Positions 11,111 to 22,100 of a stretch of 64,000 nucleotides of DNA are shown here, in pieces. The notes below the pieces were generated by a model that saw nothing but the letters and a program-made list of their open reading frames with translations, had not been told where the DNA came from and did no database searches. The DNA is from Ricinus communis (Eukaryota; Streptophyta; Magnoliopsida; Malpighiales; Euphorbiaceae). A program made the position numbers and the translations under genes. How positions within the stretch are numbered: the first letter of the stretch is position 1; the number at the start of each line of letters is the position of its first letter. Location: the NCBI RefSeq assembly GCF_019578655.1, contig NC_063259.1, forward strand, positions 2,530,001 to 2,594,000. Reading direction: 5' to 3'.

Positions 11111-13189
11111 TGCGCACCCAAGTGTCTTTAGCGACTACGGCACTATAAGGCTTTTCAACCTAATAGGGAACATACTAACTAATCACTAAGACTAGCACAT
11201 AGATGGGAGTCACCATCTGGATAAGCACCGAGACATTTTTACTAATGAGTGGTGTTTCTCAGATTCCACAAGGAAGCTTACACTATAGAGTTTAGAGATG
11301 GATTTAGAAGCCAACTTTCTTATTTCTGTATATTAGTCTTCAATTTTATTATTTAACAAATTATTCCCTATAAACGCAAGCAATTTATATACAGGCATGC
11401 CAAAACACACATAATACACCAAAGTCTAGCCCATTTGATTCAAGCCCAACCTGTATTAGAATGGTTAGCCTAATTTACTAGTCAATTATACATGCGGCCC
11501 ATCTAGTCTAGCCTAATTACACATTTTATTTTTTATTTTTAGCCTTTAGACCTAGTGGACTATTTTATTATGAGAAGGTCCATTTATTGTGATCCTAATT
11601 CTAATTAAATCTAAGCTCTAAATAAGCATGCCAAATCATGCTAATGCTACTTAGATTGTTTTAGGGTTTTAGGCCTAATTTTATTTTGATTAGACTATTA
11701 AACTACCATCTTCATGTTGGATCCGGTTTTAAGCCTAAGTCTATGTGGCCCATTTTAATTGATCAATTATATAATCACACATTTAATTTATCATACAATA
11801 AGCAAAATAAAGCAGAAAGTATATAACCTAGCCTACAACTACGATTGCGAAAGAAAAGACCTAAAAACTATACATAATGTCAGAATACATAAAAAAATCA
11901 TCCAAAAAAGCAAAAATTGAAGACTGCGTTTAAACAACCAATCTGTTCAACGTAAAACTAATTGGCTCTACATTGAGTCGATCGACTCTAGGGTTTCCAG
12001 GCTAGTTTTTGTCATTCGTTAATACGTTCTTGCATCCCCAAGCCGAATTTTACATTCATAGATATTAAAATCAACTAGAAGAAAAGAAAACAGGATGAAA
12101 AACATTAAAATATAAGCAACAGAAGTCAATTGAACGATCAAAATCCTAAACTGATAAAAAACCTACGTATATTAAACTAATAAATGGCAAATCAATCAAG
12201 TAATTATATTTAACATGTTTAATTATCTAATCATAATGGAAATATAATCTAGATATTAATCCTATAACATATTTTTAATTAGATCCAAAACCCTAATTAG
12301 CAAAATATCAATTTTCAAAACTCTATATTTCTTACTACCAAATTCAAAACGCAATAAATCATATATATTTAGAGAAACTCTAATCTAATCATATTGATCA
12401 TAAATCACATAATTATGTTTCTAAGAATAAATAACTAAAAGAAAATAAAGAAGGAACAAAAGAACCGATTTTATGATGATGGTGAATATATGATTAAAGG
12501 AACCCTCAGGTTGTCACCATGCATGATGGATCTGCGAGTCTCAGGTTATGAGCATGTTGTTGAGTCGAAGACCGGGTAGGGACCCGATGCTGGATTTGAT
12601 GGAGAGAATCCTTTTCTTCAGTGGCTTGTTTCCTAAAATTGTTCTTTCTTAGTGGCTTGACTCTTTTTATGTCATCTAAGAACGACAGTGTTCTTCTTTC
12701 TTTTCTCTTTGGATTTTCCCTCTGTGTTTTCTTTCTCAGTGTCTTTTAAGTATCGTTCTCACTTACTACCAAATTTCAACTCTTCAATGTTTCCCTAAAT
12801 CCTAATTAACTCTTTCTATTTATAGAGGTAGGATTTTAAGAAAAACCCTAAAGGAGGCGATAGATTTTAGGAATATATTGATAAATATCAAATTTTATTT
12901 TTAACATTTAAATAAATATCGATAATATTAATGATTATCGTTAAGGAAATCTTCTAGAATCTGTATTTGGACATAAAATCGTCGCAAAAAACAATGTCAG
13001 AGTGCAAAAAACCCAATAAGCTCTATGTAGAGCGAATTGGCTCTACATAGAGCTGATTGGCTCTACATAGAGCTGATTGGTTCTATGTAGAGGAAGTTTT
13101 AAAAATTGCAATTAGATCCCTGAATTTATAAAAATTACTATTTTCACCCTCAAACTTAATTTTTCTGACAATTAGGTCCAAATTGATTT
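11111..13189 (-). mobile_element. LTR-like repeat A, copy 2 (left part)
   Basis: Same repeat as 5,743-8,012, with tip TGCGCACCCAAGTGTCTTTAG and the shared block TTTTCAACCTAATAGGGAACA. It runs for 2.08 kb and then stops abruptly at ...CAAATTGATTT where Athila element 1 begins. The missing distal end reappears after that element at 25,835 (CTCGATATTTGGATCCGG). Compared with copy 1, about 140 bases between these two points are absent, so the insertion was accompanied or followed by a deletion. It lies between PMD copies 1 and 2 and may serve as an LTR of both. Confidence 0.6.
13016..13094. repeat. 20-bp palindromic tandem repeat (best array)
   Basis: Nearly four tandem copies of GCTCTACATAGAGCTGATTG lie here with a period of 20. 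The core CTCTA(CA/TG)TAGAG is almost self-complementary. Degenerate single or paired copies occur at many other places in the PMD element family: about 6,570, 7,680-7,757, 8,392-8,450, 10,372-10,432, 11,940-11,990, 26,920-27,020, 30,037-30,075 and 33,460-33,530. Confidence 0.7.
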
Positions 13190-14542
13190 TGATGCGTGCT
13201 ATCCACACACGGCAAAGTGCATCAATCGTATCAAGCAATATAATGTTGAATAAGAGTATCGTTATACTAGGGACCTAATTGTGAGTACTACCTTCAATAT
13301 TGCACTAACATTTAGCAATCAAAATGTTGTTCGGGTGTAATAATATTTAAAAGTAAAAACAAAGACTAAAACAATTGGTAGGCCTATTTAGGTAGTGAAT
13401 CCCCCTAATAAGTTAAGTGTTTCATGAAACAAACAATAATTAATTCAAATCAATAATTGAGTTGGCATTACACAAAATTAGATTTAAACCTTTCTCAAGT
13501 GATTAAACCCCTACTTCCTAAGAGGAGGGAAAGGAATCTCTTCCCAAACCCACTCACTTAGGTCATGCATTAAGATTAAGGAGCTATTGAACCAAACGAT
13601 CTTATAGATCTATCTCTAGTATCTTAATCAATTCTCAATCCCCAAGATGTGATCAATTTATTAAAAGTTATCTCTAATCAGTTTATGAAAACAAATCCCA
13701 ATCAATACGTCGACTTATCAATTAAAATAGATAATTAAGCAGTCAAAAGAAGAAAAATATTCATAGAAAAGATTAATTCTATACAAAACAAATTAGGATT
13801 CAATAAAATCCAAATAGTAAGAAAATTAGTTCAGAGATATTACAATAAAGAAATGAAGATTAAGGAAAGAATATCTCAAACTAGTCATGGAAGAGCAGGG
13901 ATAAAAATCTTTAATCTTAGAAAATAATGAATGAATTGATGTTCTTCCTTGAGAAATACCAATCAAAACTCTAAAAATGAAAGGAAAATTAGGTTTCTCA
14001 ATGTTTCTCTCTCTAGAAATGAAAATATGATGGAGCTCTCCCAAAATAACCCTAAAAGTTCCTTTAAATAGTGTGTTTTATGATCCACATGGGGACCACA
14101 TGGGCACCACATGGCCGTGTGGCATCCTTAGCTTAAAATCGCTCTTGAGACAATCCTCTAGTCATACGGGAAGGGCACATGGGCATGTCTTCTTTCCGTG
14201 TCGTTTCTTGGACAATTTGCCATTATTTTATCTCACAAGGGAAAGCCACACGGGCTTGTGCTTCCCGTGTCATGCATTCCTTCAATTTGCCAGTTTTTAC
14301 ACTTCACACGGGAAGCCCACACGGGCAAGTTCTGTCCGTGTCGTGCCCATGTGATTCTCCATTACTTGATAAACAAGTGCTCCTTGGCTGATTTTCATGT
14401 ATTTTTATGCCAAAAATTGTTTTTGTCATACAAACTTGCCAAATACCTAAAAAGGAATGAAAACAACAAACAAATTAAACTCAATTTAAGGTGAAATCAA
14501 GATAAAACAAGACTCAAAACTAAGTGCTTTTAGCACGTATCA
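13190..14542 (-). mobile_element. Athila element 1, 3' LTR
   Basis: It spans TGATGCGTGCTATCC at 13,190 to GCACGTATCA at 14,542 and matches 24,499-25,834. On the minus strand it starts TGATACGTGC and ends in CA. U3 contains a CACGGG-type array (14,083-14,350) followed by a TATA-like CTATTTAAAG (14,062-14,071, minus strand). The LTR is directly preceded by the polypurine tract. Confidence 0.85.
14062..14350 (-). promoter_or_regulatory. Athila LTR promoter module: CACGGG array plus TATA
   Basis: Four or more units of about 60-70 bp carry paired motifs such as CACACGGGAAG...CACACGGGC...CCCGTGTC. They lie just upstream, in the minus-strand sense, of CTATTTAAAG. The same layout occurs internally before the 3' ORF at 17,491-17,830 and in element 2 at 50,431-50,775. 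Confidence 0.5.
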
Positions 14543-14560
14543 AATTCTCCCACAATTGAG
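14543..14560 (-). promoter_or_regulatory. Terminal polypurine tract of Athila element 1
   Basis: On the minus strand this reads CTCAATTGTGGGAGAATT, immediately before the LTR start TGATACGTGC. It is the expected primer for plus-strand synthesis. It is preceded by TTGCTTGAGGACAA, a context repeated before the other polypurine tracts. Confidence 0.65.
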
Positions 14561-15829
14561 CAATTGTTTGTCCTCAAGCAAATTGAATAGAATCAAAAAT
14601 AAAGAAATGACAAACTCTCTTTTCAATAAATATATATCAAATAATATCAAGGCTAATCATTCATATCATTACAACCTAGAATCATTAGCCAATAATCGAT
14701 CCTTAAACAAAATACCAACATCTAAGGCAGTCTTATAATAAGAAGCAACGAAAATTAAAACCTTGACATCTAAAGTTAGGGGAATGAGCATTCCTTCAAA
14801 ACAACCTAAAATTTCAAAGAAAATAGAGATAAAGATTTCCCCCTGAGCACAAAATAAATTCTCATGAAGAGCAATTACTTATGTCTTTTTTTTTTCTATG
14901 ACCGACACATATCTGAAACCGTGATTCTAGCCTTTTGACGCGAGTGTAGAAATTGGCGATGCTAACCGCCGGTTACTCAACTAGAATCATAAATCCAAAG
15001 TAGCTACTCATATTCTTGGGTTTCTTTCAATTTATTTCTTTTCATTTCGAACCCTTTTGAGAATAGTGGAATAGAGCAAAAAACTTTTAGCATTTATTTT
15101 TCTTTTTCTTTTTTAACATTTCAAAAGAAAAAGAGAGTACAAAGAGGTATTGGATGTGTCTACTCGATAAAATTAAGCAGAATTTTGAAAACTTAATGCT
15201 CTTAAACATAACTAAAGTTTCAAGATATAAAAATAATTCCACACTATGAATAAAAAATTCTAGCATGGATACCAAGTTCAATTCACATTCAAATCCAAAT
15301 AAACTAAATTGCAATTCAATAAACAACTAACCAAATTCATTATTTTGAACCTACAAATTCGAGAGAGAGAAAATCATAATAACTAATTAATTGAATTTAA
15401 TAAGCTTAACGGAGATTAATCATAACTAAATAAGTAAAAGACAACAAAACCTTCCCCCACACTTATTGGAGACATTATCCTCAATGTGTCTATAAAGATC
15501 GAAAGAAACAACGGAAAAGGAATTGTTTTCCTAGATGTAAGTAGATTTTAGAATTCCAAGTCCAAAACTTTGAGGTACCTGATCCACTAACACATGCTAA
15601 ACATAATGACAAGCATAAAAAATAGTAGGAGATCAGAAAAACACACTAACATAGGGGACCAAAATTACTTCGAAATAAAACCAAATAAAAGATTTCGAAC
15701 AAGAAAATTAAATTGTGCATAAATTAAAACTGTTCTAATTGAAAACATAACAAAATAAAAACTAAACAAAAGCAAAGCAAAGCAACTAAATTGTTCAAAA
15801 TACATAATGAATACAAATAAATTTGGCAT
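14561..15829 (-). other. Untranslated 3' region of Athila element 1 with internal polypurine tract
   Basis: About 1.27 kb lies between the 3' ORF stop and the LTR, with no credible open frame. At 15,451-15,468 the minus strand reads AATAAGTGTGGGGGAAG, preceded by CACATTGAGGATAATGT. This is a second polypurine tract in the same context as the terminal one. Elements 2 and 3 have it at the corresponding place. Confidence 0.6.
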
Positions 15830-17298
15830 TTAGCTCGTCATTCCATCATCATCATCGTCGTCGTCCTCCTCTTCATTGCTATCTTCAGAGTCAATTTCAT
15901 GAACCGCTATATCATCTGGCTGCACTTGATCAGGCTGATAAAAAATTTATGGAGGTTGTGGCGGGGCATATCCTTGCGACTGCCAATAGTGCACCATCGA
16001 GATTTGGAGCCAGTCCATGTACATTTGTTGAAGATGCATAATTTCTTGTGGATTCTGAAGCATCTCCAACATTTGGATTTGATTATTGAGCAGCTTATTG
16101 TCCTGCCATTGAAGCCCATGCAATTGCATTTCCAATCTGCAAATTTGCTTCTCAATTTCTTTCAGCTTTCGATCTTCGTCCGTCCATACAAAGTTGTCGG
16201 CCATCCAATCTTTGTACGGCTCACCTCTAAAAGGTGAGGGACAGAAATAAGAAGATGATGGTCTATCTGTTTGGGAAGTAGTTAATGCATCTAGGGTATC
16301 GATAGTGAATGCCGATGCCCCAATTGGCAAGTCAAACTAAAAATCATCTTGAGGTTGAGGTATGTTAGGCAAGATGCGTTTGTCCATGCGCTGCAAGGTT
16401 TTAAGACCCATCAGTTTTGGCAACCTATCTATTATCATTGTTGAAAGTCCATAAAAAACTTGCAAATTCTTGGCTAGCCTTGTTATATATATTCCACCAC
16501 ATAAACACCCCTTGTCCTTTTCTTAGCTTGCTCTAGCAAATACACCAATAAACTTAAAGCCACATTGCACCATATACCCTCCTGTAGACAAATTAAATAA
16601 AATAAGTCATGTTGATTGTAATGTCCTCCACTCTCTCCTACACCAGTGATTGTGGTAGTCAACATGAAATGCATAAAACATAGTGGAAAAAAATCAAAAG
16701 CGGAGGGCTTAGATTTAGAGGTCAATACCTAGATGCATTTGGTGCCAACTTTGCCGAAACCCCTTCCGGAGTGCGATTTCTAAAGAACTTGAAAGGCGCA
16801 TGCCTATATTCATCGGATACTATTTCTTCTTCCGTGTAAAGACCCATTGCAATGGCAAACTAATTCACCGACATATTGAAATATTTTTTACCTAATCAAA
16901 ACTTTACTTTCTTACCTGTATGATGAATCCTTGAGCCGACCTTGAAGCGTAGGGTACACAAGAACTGGAGGGTGATTTCTCTAAAGGCTGGTTCTAAAAT
17001 CTCAAAAACCTTCTTCCATGCCAGTTGGTTTACTTATCCTTTAAGTTGCTCCTCAAATACAATAGACCGTATAAACTCCTATCAGAGAGACGAGTTGGGC
17101 AAAACTTCTTGTTAGCTAAATTCTCAAACCATGCTTGAGAGACGTTGTCAATGAATTGCCAAATGGCTGATTGCAGTTAAAAGAAACCAATGGAGCGACC
17201 GAAAGAGGGGCTTGTGACAAAGGACTTCCATTCCTAGGATGTTTGGTTGGGATTTGGGTAGGAGTTTGCTTCTTGGAGGCACTTTTCTTGGATCCCAT
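15830..17298 (-). pseudogene. Athila 3' ORF (ATHILA ORF-1-like), degenerate
   Basis: ATG at 17,298 opens a basic N-terminus (MGSKKSASKKQTPTQIPTK). Frameshifted pieces follow that match, position by position, the better preserved copy at 48,759-50,228, including the ITLxFLCTxxF motif and the TEEE...F(K)FF region. The C-terminal third is well preserved: a coiled coil with MQLHGLQWQDNKLLNNQIQM (about 16,100-16,190), a Gln/Pro region and a highly acidic tail (EEEDDDDDDDGMTS) ending at a stop at 15,830-15,832. One in-frame stop lies at 15,947. No signal peptide or membrane span is visible, so an envelope role is not supported. Athila elements carry this extra ORF between integrase and the 3' LTR; its function is unknown. 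Confidence 0.65.
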
Positions 17299-17490
17299 TG
17301 TGAAGAAGTGAAAGGGAGGAGGAAAAGTTAAAGAGATAGAGAAAAGAAAAAGGGTGAAGAGTGTGTTGAAAAGGAAAATAGTGTTCAAAAGTAAAGGAGT
17401 GAGAAGAGATGAGAGAAAGATGATGAATTTTTAGAGAGAAAAGAGATAGGCAACTAGGGTTATGTGATGAGTAAGTGAGAAAATGAAAAA

Positions 17491-17830
17491 CGGTTTATAG
17501 ATTATGCGTTTTGTAATTCCACATGGGAAAAGACATAGGTGTGTGGCTTCCCGTACAGCGTCTTTCATATTCTAGCATTCGAATCACACTGGAGGGACAC
17601 GAGCATGTCACTCCCTCGTGTCATATGGGCAGGGCTTCGGGAGGTCTTGTGATGTTACACGGGAGAGGATTCGGGCGTGTCACCTCTCCGTGTGGCGTCA
17701 GTTAGCTACAGGTGGTTATCCTAATTCCATATGGGAGGGGACACGGGCATGTCACCTCCCCATGTCGCTTACGTTTCCTCTCGGTCGGTTCCCCCTATTC
17801 CACACAAAAAGAGAAACGGTCATGTGGCTC
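17491..17830 (-). promoter_or_regulatory. Promoter-like module upstream of the 3' ORF, element 1
   Basis: Five degenerate units with CACGGG/CCGTGT-type motifs lie at 17,520-17,830. They are followed on the minus strand by CTATAAACCG (17,491-17,500), about 195 bases before the ORF start at 17,298. The leader contains CACATAACCCTAG. The arrangement mirrors the LTR promoter, so an internal promoter for the 3' ORF is a reasonable inference. Confidence 0.45.
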
Positions 17831-18117
17831 CTCTTGTGGCGTAGAGTTTTAAGTAGATCGTTAATTTGCCTTTAAATGGAATCATGCAATTAACTCCCAT
17901 ATGCCTTATTCACTTAATAATAAAGTTGACAAGCCAACGATTCACACAAGCATGCTTAAAACGTAAATCAGACTTGAATTGAAAGAAATTAAATTTATTA
18001 AAAGACATAAAGAACTAGCCAAAATTAAGATAACTCGTCTCCAAACCCTAAACAAAAACTAAAGAACAATCAGCTAACTAATCAGAAGAATTTGTTAACT
18101 AGAGCTAAAAGACCAAA
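17831..18117. other. Short non-coding gap in Athila element 1
   Basis: AT-rich sequence lies between the AT-hook ORF stop and the CACGGG array. It is closely matched in element 2 (about 50,776-51,049), but no feature can be assigned. Confidence 0.5.
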
Positions 18118-18656
18118 CTATTCCAATGGCTTCCTTGGGCGCCCTGTCCCTCCCTTAACCTTAGGGGGTTGCTGAACCTTCTTTGGATGTCGATATAACA
18201 CGATCACGCTTCCTAGAATGACCTCGAGGTCTTCGGGTAGGTGCGGTGCTCTACCCTCCCAATCACTAGGTTCGCTAGGATCACTCTCTATAATTGCATC
18301 AGAATTTGGATCTTCATCCATAATAGAATTTGTATAAAGATATCTCTCTTGGTAAGCTTTCTAACGACGCTCATTGTCCATAATTTCCTCCAAATTGTAA
18401 ACTTGTTCATTGACTTTGGGGTATGCTCTTTGATAAGCTAATATGGCAGTAAACTCCTCCGGCCTTGGATCCCATGGTCTTCTTTTCCTATAGAATTTTA
18501 CCATCTTTTAGGGGATGTTGAACGAGGTAAGGGAAAATCCTACTTCACAATCCTATCTAGGCGTGGTGTGGGTGATCGTGATTTATGCCTAGATTTAGGT
18601 GGTGATGGTGAAGGTGAAGAAGGAACATCATGTACTTGGTTTTCTTGAATGCTCAT
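18118..18656 (-). pseudogene. Small ORF with AT-hook-like C-terminus, element 1
   Basis: ATG at 18,656 begins MSIQENQVHDVPSSPSPSPP, followed by a Ser/Pro/Arg region and a stop at about 18,542. The reading continues in another frame with KFYRKRRPWDPRPEEFTAIL, then an acidic segment (MDEDPNSD) and a basic end, VKGGTGRPRKPLE, with the stop at 18,118. The GRPRKP core is the AT-hook minor-groove-binding signature. Element 2 keeps a better version (GRGRPKKP) at 51,050-51,238. The ORF sits between integrase and the ATHILA ORF-1-like gene. I do not recognise the family; DNA or chromatin binding is an inference from the AT-hook only. Confidence 0.5.
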
Positions 18657-19080
18657 GGCTATTAGAGAGATAGGAAGAATGAAAAATGTTAAAGGAAAGC
18701 TAGAGGAGGTCCTATTTATGGAGCAATTCCCAAGAGTTTTAGTCCTAATTGAAGTTGATAGTGCTTATTGGAATAATATCAGGATTCTAGCTATCATAGT
18801 AAAACTAAACTCTTATTCCTTAAAGAAGAGGAAAAGAAAGACAACTATAATACAACAACTAATTTAATTTTAATTAACTAAAACTCTAAAACCTTATGGG
18901 CCTTAATTGAATTAAAATGGGCTCGAACCTTTGAAAAATTAAACTAAAACCCAATAGGAATAAAGAAGGGGCTAAAATCCTTAGTCGTAAAATAAAAGAA
19001 AAAGAAAACAATAATAATAAAAGCATGATTAGCCAAAAATAAAAATAACAGTAAAATCAATTAAAAAGGAAATAGTGAGT
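18657..19080. other. Untranslated stretch between integrase and AT-hook ORF
   Basis: No supported frame is present. It may serve as the leader of the downstream 3' ORFs. It contains A-rich runs and the phrase AAATTAAAATGGGCC on the opposite strand. Confidence 0.45.
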
Positions 19081-19103
19081 TGCCTCCTACCAAGCGCTTC
19101 TTT
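19081..19103 (-). other. Conserved post-pol motif (GAAGCGCTT..GGAGGCA)
   Basis: On the minus strand the sequence AAGCGCTTGGTAGGAGGCA lies just downstream of the integrase C-terminus. Element 3 has AAGCGCTTTTGGGAGGCAA at 60,547-60,567, right after its truncated pol. The motif survives although surrounding sequence has diverged, which suggests a function such as RNA processing or 3' ORF expression. That function is inferred. Confidence 0.5.
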
Positions 19104-19149
19104 AATGTCCTGTTAGCTAGACAGATCTGGATCAACTCACATTGACTCG

Positions 19150-22100
19150 AGAAGTTCTAAAACTTCTCGAGTCAATCAAACTGTCTAAAATATGGTTTCA
19201 ATCTATGGCCATTAATTTTGAAATCACCCTTCTCAAGATGAGTTAACTCAACTGTTTCCTATGGACAGATTTGCTTAACAACAAATGGGCCTGTCAATGT
19301 GACTTTAACTTAGAAAAAGCTGAAGTCTCAAATTGAATAAAAGCACCTTATCTCCAGCTTGAAATTCTCTCCTTGGCTTAATCCTAGCATCATGCCACTT
19401 CTTTGTGCATTCTTTGGTTAGACAGGCATTCTCGTATGCATGTAGCCTCCATTCATCTAATTCATTAACCTGCACTAGCTAGATCAAGATTAACTTTTTT
19501 ATTGACCAAAATGCTTCATGCTCAATTTCAACAGGTAGATGACAAGATTTTCCATTAATTAATCTATAAGGAGTGGTTCCCAAGGCTGTTTTAAATGCAG
19601 TCTTGTAGGTCCACATAGCATCATCTAGTTTAATGGACCAATCCTTCCTAGATCGTTCTACAGTTTTCTCAAGGATCCTCTTTAACTTTCTATTGGTATT
19701 CTCGACTTGACCACTGGTTTGAGGGTGATAAAGGGTAGCAGATTTATGCATGATTCCAACCCTCTTTAACACTTTTTCTAGTTGAGCATTACAAAAGTGT
19801 GTACCCTTATTACTAATAATGGCCTTGGAGATGCCAAACCTGCAGAAAATCTTTTTCAAGAATTTCACTACTACCCTTGCATCATTACGAGGAAAAGCTT
19901 GTGCCTCAACCCATTTAGAGACATAATCGATAGCCACCAATATATATTTATTGCCAAAAGAACTGGGAAAGGGTCCTATGAAATCTATGTGCCACAAAAC
20001 AAAAATTTCGCATTCAAGTATACTATGTAGAGGCATTTCATTATAAGACGAAATACTACCTGTACATTAGCAATGGTCACATTCTTGCACAAATGATTGG
20101 CTATCCTTAAACAAAGTTGGCTAATAGAATCCCGATTCTAGTACTTTTTGAGCTATTTTACTCATCCCATAATATCCTCCAACTGGTCTACTATGGCAAT
20201 GACTAAGAATGTTCGTAGTTTCTAGCCATGCCACAGACCTCTTTATTATCCTGACTGCATATATTTTAAATGGAAAAGGGTTAATATTTCAAATCTACAA
20301 AGAATTTCTTCTTTTGTTGATAAGAGTCTTCTTTTGGAAGTTCCCTTGCAATTAAATAGTTTGCAAAATCAGCATACCATGATATTAAAAAGTCCAAACT
20401 ACCTACTAAATTTGCTATAGCATACAACTGTTCATCTGAAAAGTGATAATTAATGTCCTTCTCATGTAACTTCTCTAGATGAGGGTTCTTAAAGCGTGAC
20501 AGATGGTCAGCCGGCAAGTTTTCTACACCTATTTTGTCTTATATCTCCAAATCAAATTCCTACAAAACCCATCTTATCATATTTGTTTCGCATCAGTTTT
20601 AAAGAACAAATACCTCAATGTTGAATGGTCAGTGTATACTATCACTTTTGACAAAAATAACCGCAAACAACTCCTCTTCAATAGTAGTGTAGTTCGCCTA
20701 TGCATCAGTCATCATTTTACTTGTGTAATAGATGGGCTGAAAGTGTTTTTCTCTCCTTTGACCAAGAATGGCTCTAACTGTAAAGGCACTTCCGTCACAC
20801 ATTAGCTTAAAGGGAAGACTTAAATCTGGCGCTACCATAATTGGGGCGTTAACAAGCTTAACTTTTAGGGACGTGAAGGCTGCCATACATTCCTCATCAA
20901 ATATAACGTTAACATCCTTCTACAAAAGTCTAGTAAGAGGTCTAGCTATTTTAGAAAAGTCTTTAATGAACCTATGGTGGAAACTTGCATGCCCAAGAAA
21001 CCTTCTAATAGCTTTGACAGATGAGGGAGGTGGTAATTTCTCAATAGTCTCAATCTTTGCTCTATCCACCTCAATTCCTTTACTAGAGATTTTATGTCCC
21101 AACACAATGCCTTCCTGTACCATAAAGTGGCATTTCTCCCAATTTAACACCAAATTGGTATCCTCGCATCTTATCAATACCTTCTTCAAATGAATTTCCT
21201 TGGACATAAAAGTCATCCATGAAAACTTCCGTATATCCTCAACCAAGTCATCAAAGATAGCCATCATGCACCTCTGAAATATGGCTGGTGCATTACAAAA
21301 TCTGAATGGCATTCTTCTATACACAAAGGTTTTGTAGGGGGCATATGAATGTGGTGTTCTCCTAATCCTCAAGAGCTATTGGAATCTAAAAATATATCAA
21401 AAAACCATCTAGAAGATAGTAGTACTTATGCACTAATAATCTTTCTAGCATTTGATCAATGAATGGTAATAGAAAATGATCTTTTCTCGTGGCATCATTC
21501 AGCTTCCTATAGTCGATGCACACCCTCCATCCTGTCACAATTCTTGTTAGGATTAGCTCATTATTTTCATTTACCACAACTGTCATGCCTTCCTTCTTCA
21601 ACCTACTTGTACTATGCTTACCCAAGAATTATCTGAAATGGGATAGATAATCCCAGTATCAAGAAGCTTAATCACCTCCTATTTTACTACTTCCTTCATG
21701 TTGAGATTGAGACATCTTTGAGGTTGTACCACAGTCTTGAACTCTTCTTCCATAAGAATCTTCTGTGTGCAAAAAGAAAGGTTGATTCCCTTTATATCTG
21801 CAACTTTCCAAGCTATTGCCCTCCGCCTCCTTCTCAAGACTTCCAATAGCTTAGCCTTTCGGTCATCCAGTAATGCAGAACTAACTATTACTGGTAGCTT
21901 GGATCCTTCCATTAGGAAGGCGTATTTTAAATGCTTTGGAAGTTGTTTGAGTTCCAAAGAAGGAGGGTCTTCAATGGAAGGCTTCATCCTTTCCTCTTTC
22001 GGCATATTAATTGACTCGAATGACTGCTTTCTCATTGGCCTTGCTGCCTCAAGGTAGGCTAAATGTTCTAAAGCTCCTAGCATTTCAGATTTTTCTTGTT

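Noticed and set aside
14083..14350. CRISPR-like regularly spaced CACACGGG palindromes
   Set aside because: The spacers are similar to each other and the motifs are degenerate. The array lies inside a plant LTR and in the 3' ORF upstream region, so it is an LTR repeat array.
15830..17298. Viral envelope gene (env-like ORF of Athila)
   Set aside because: No signal peptide, transmembrane helix or cleavage site is visible in either copy. The sequence instead matches ATHILA ORF-1-type proteins with a coiled coil and acidic tail.
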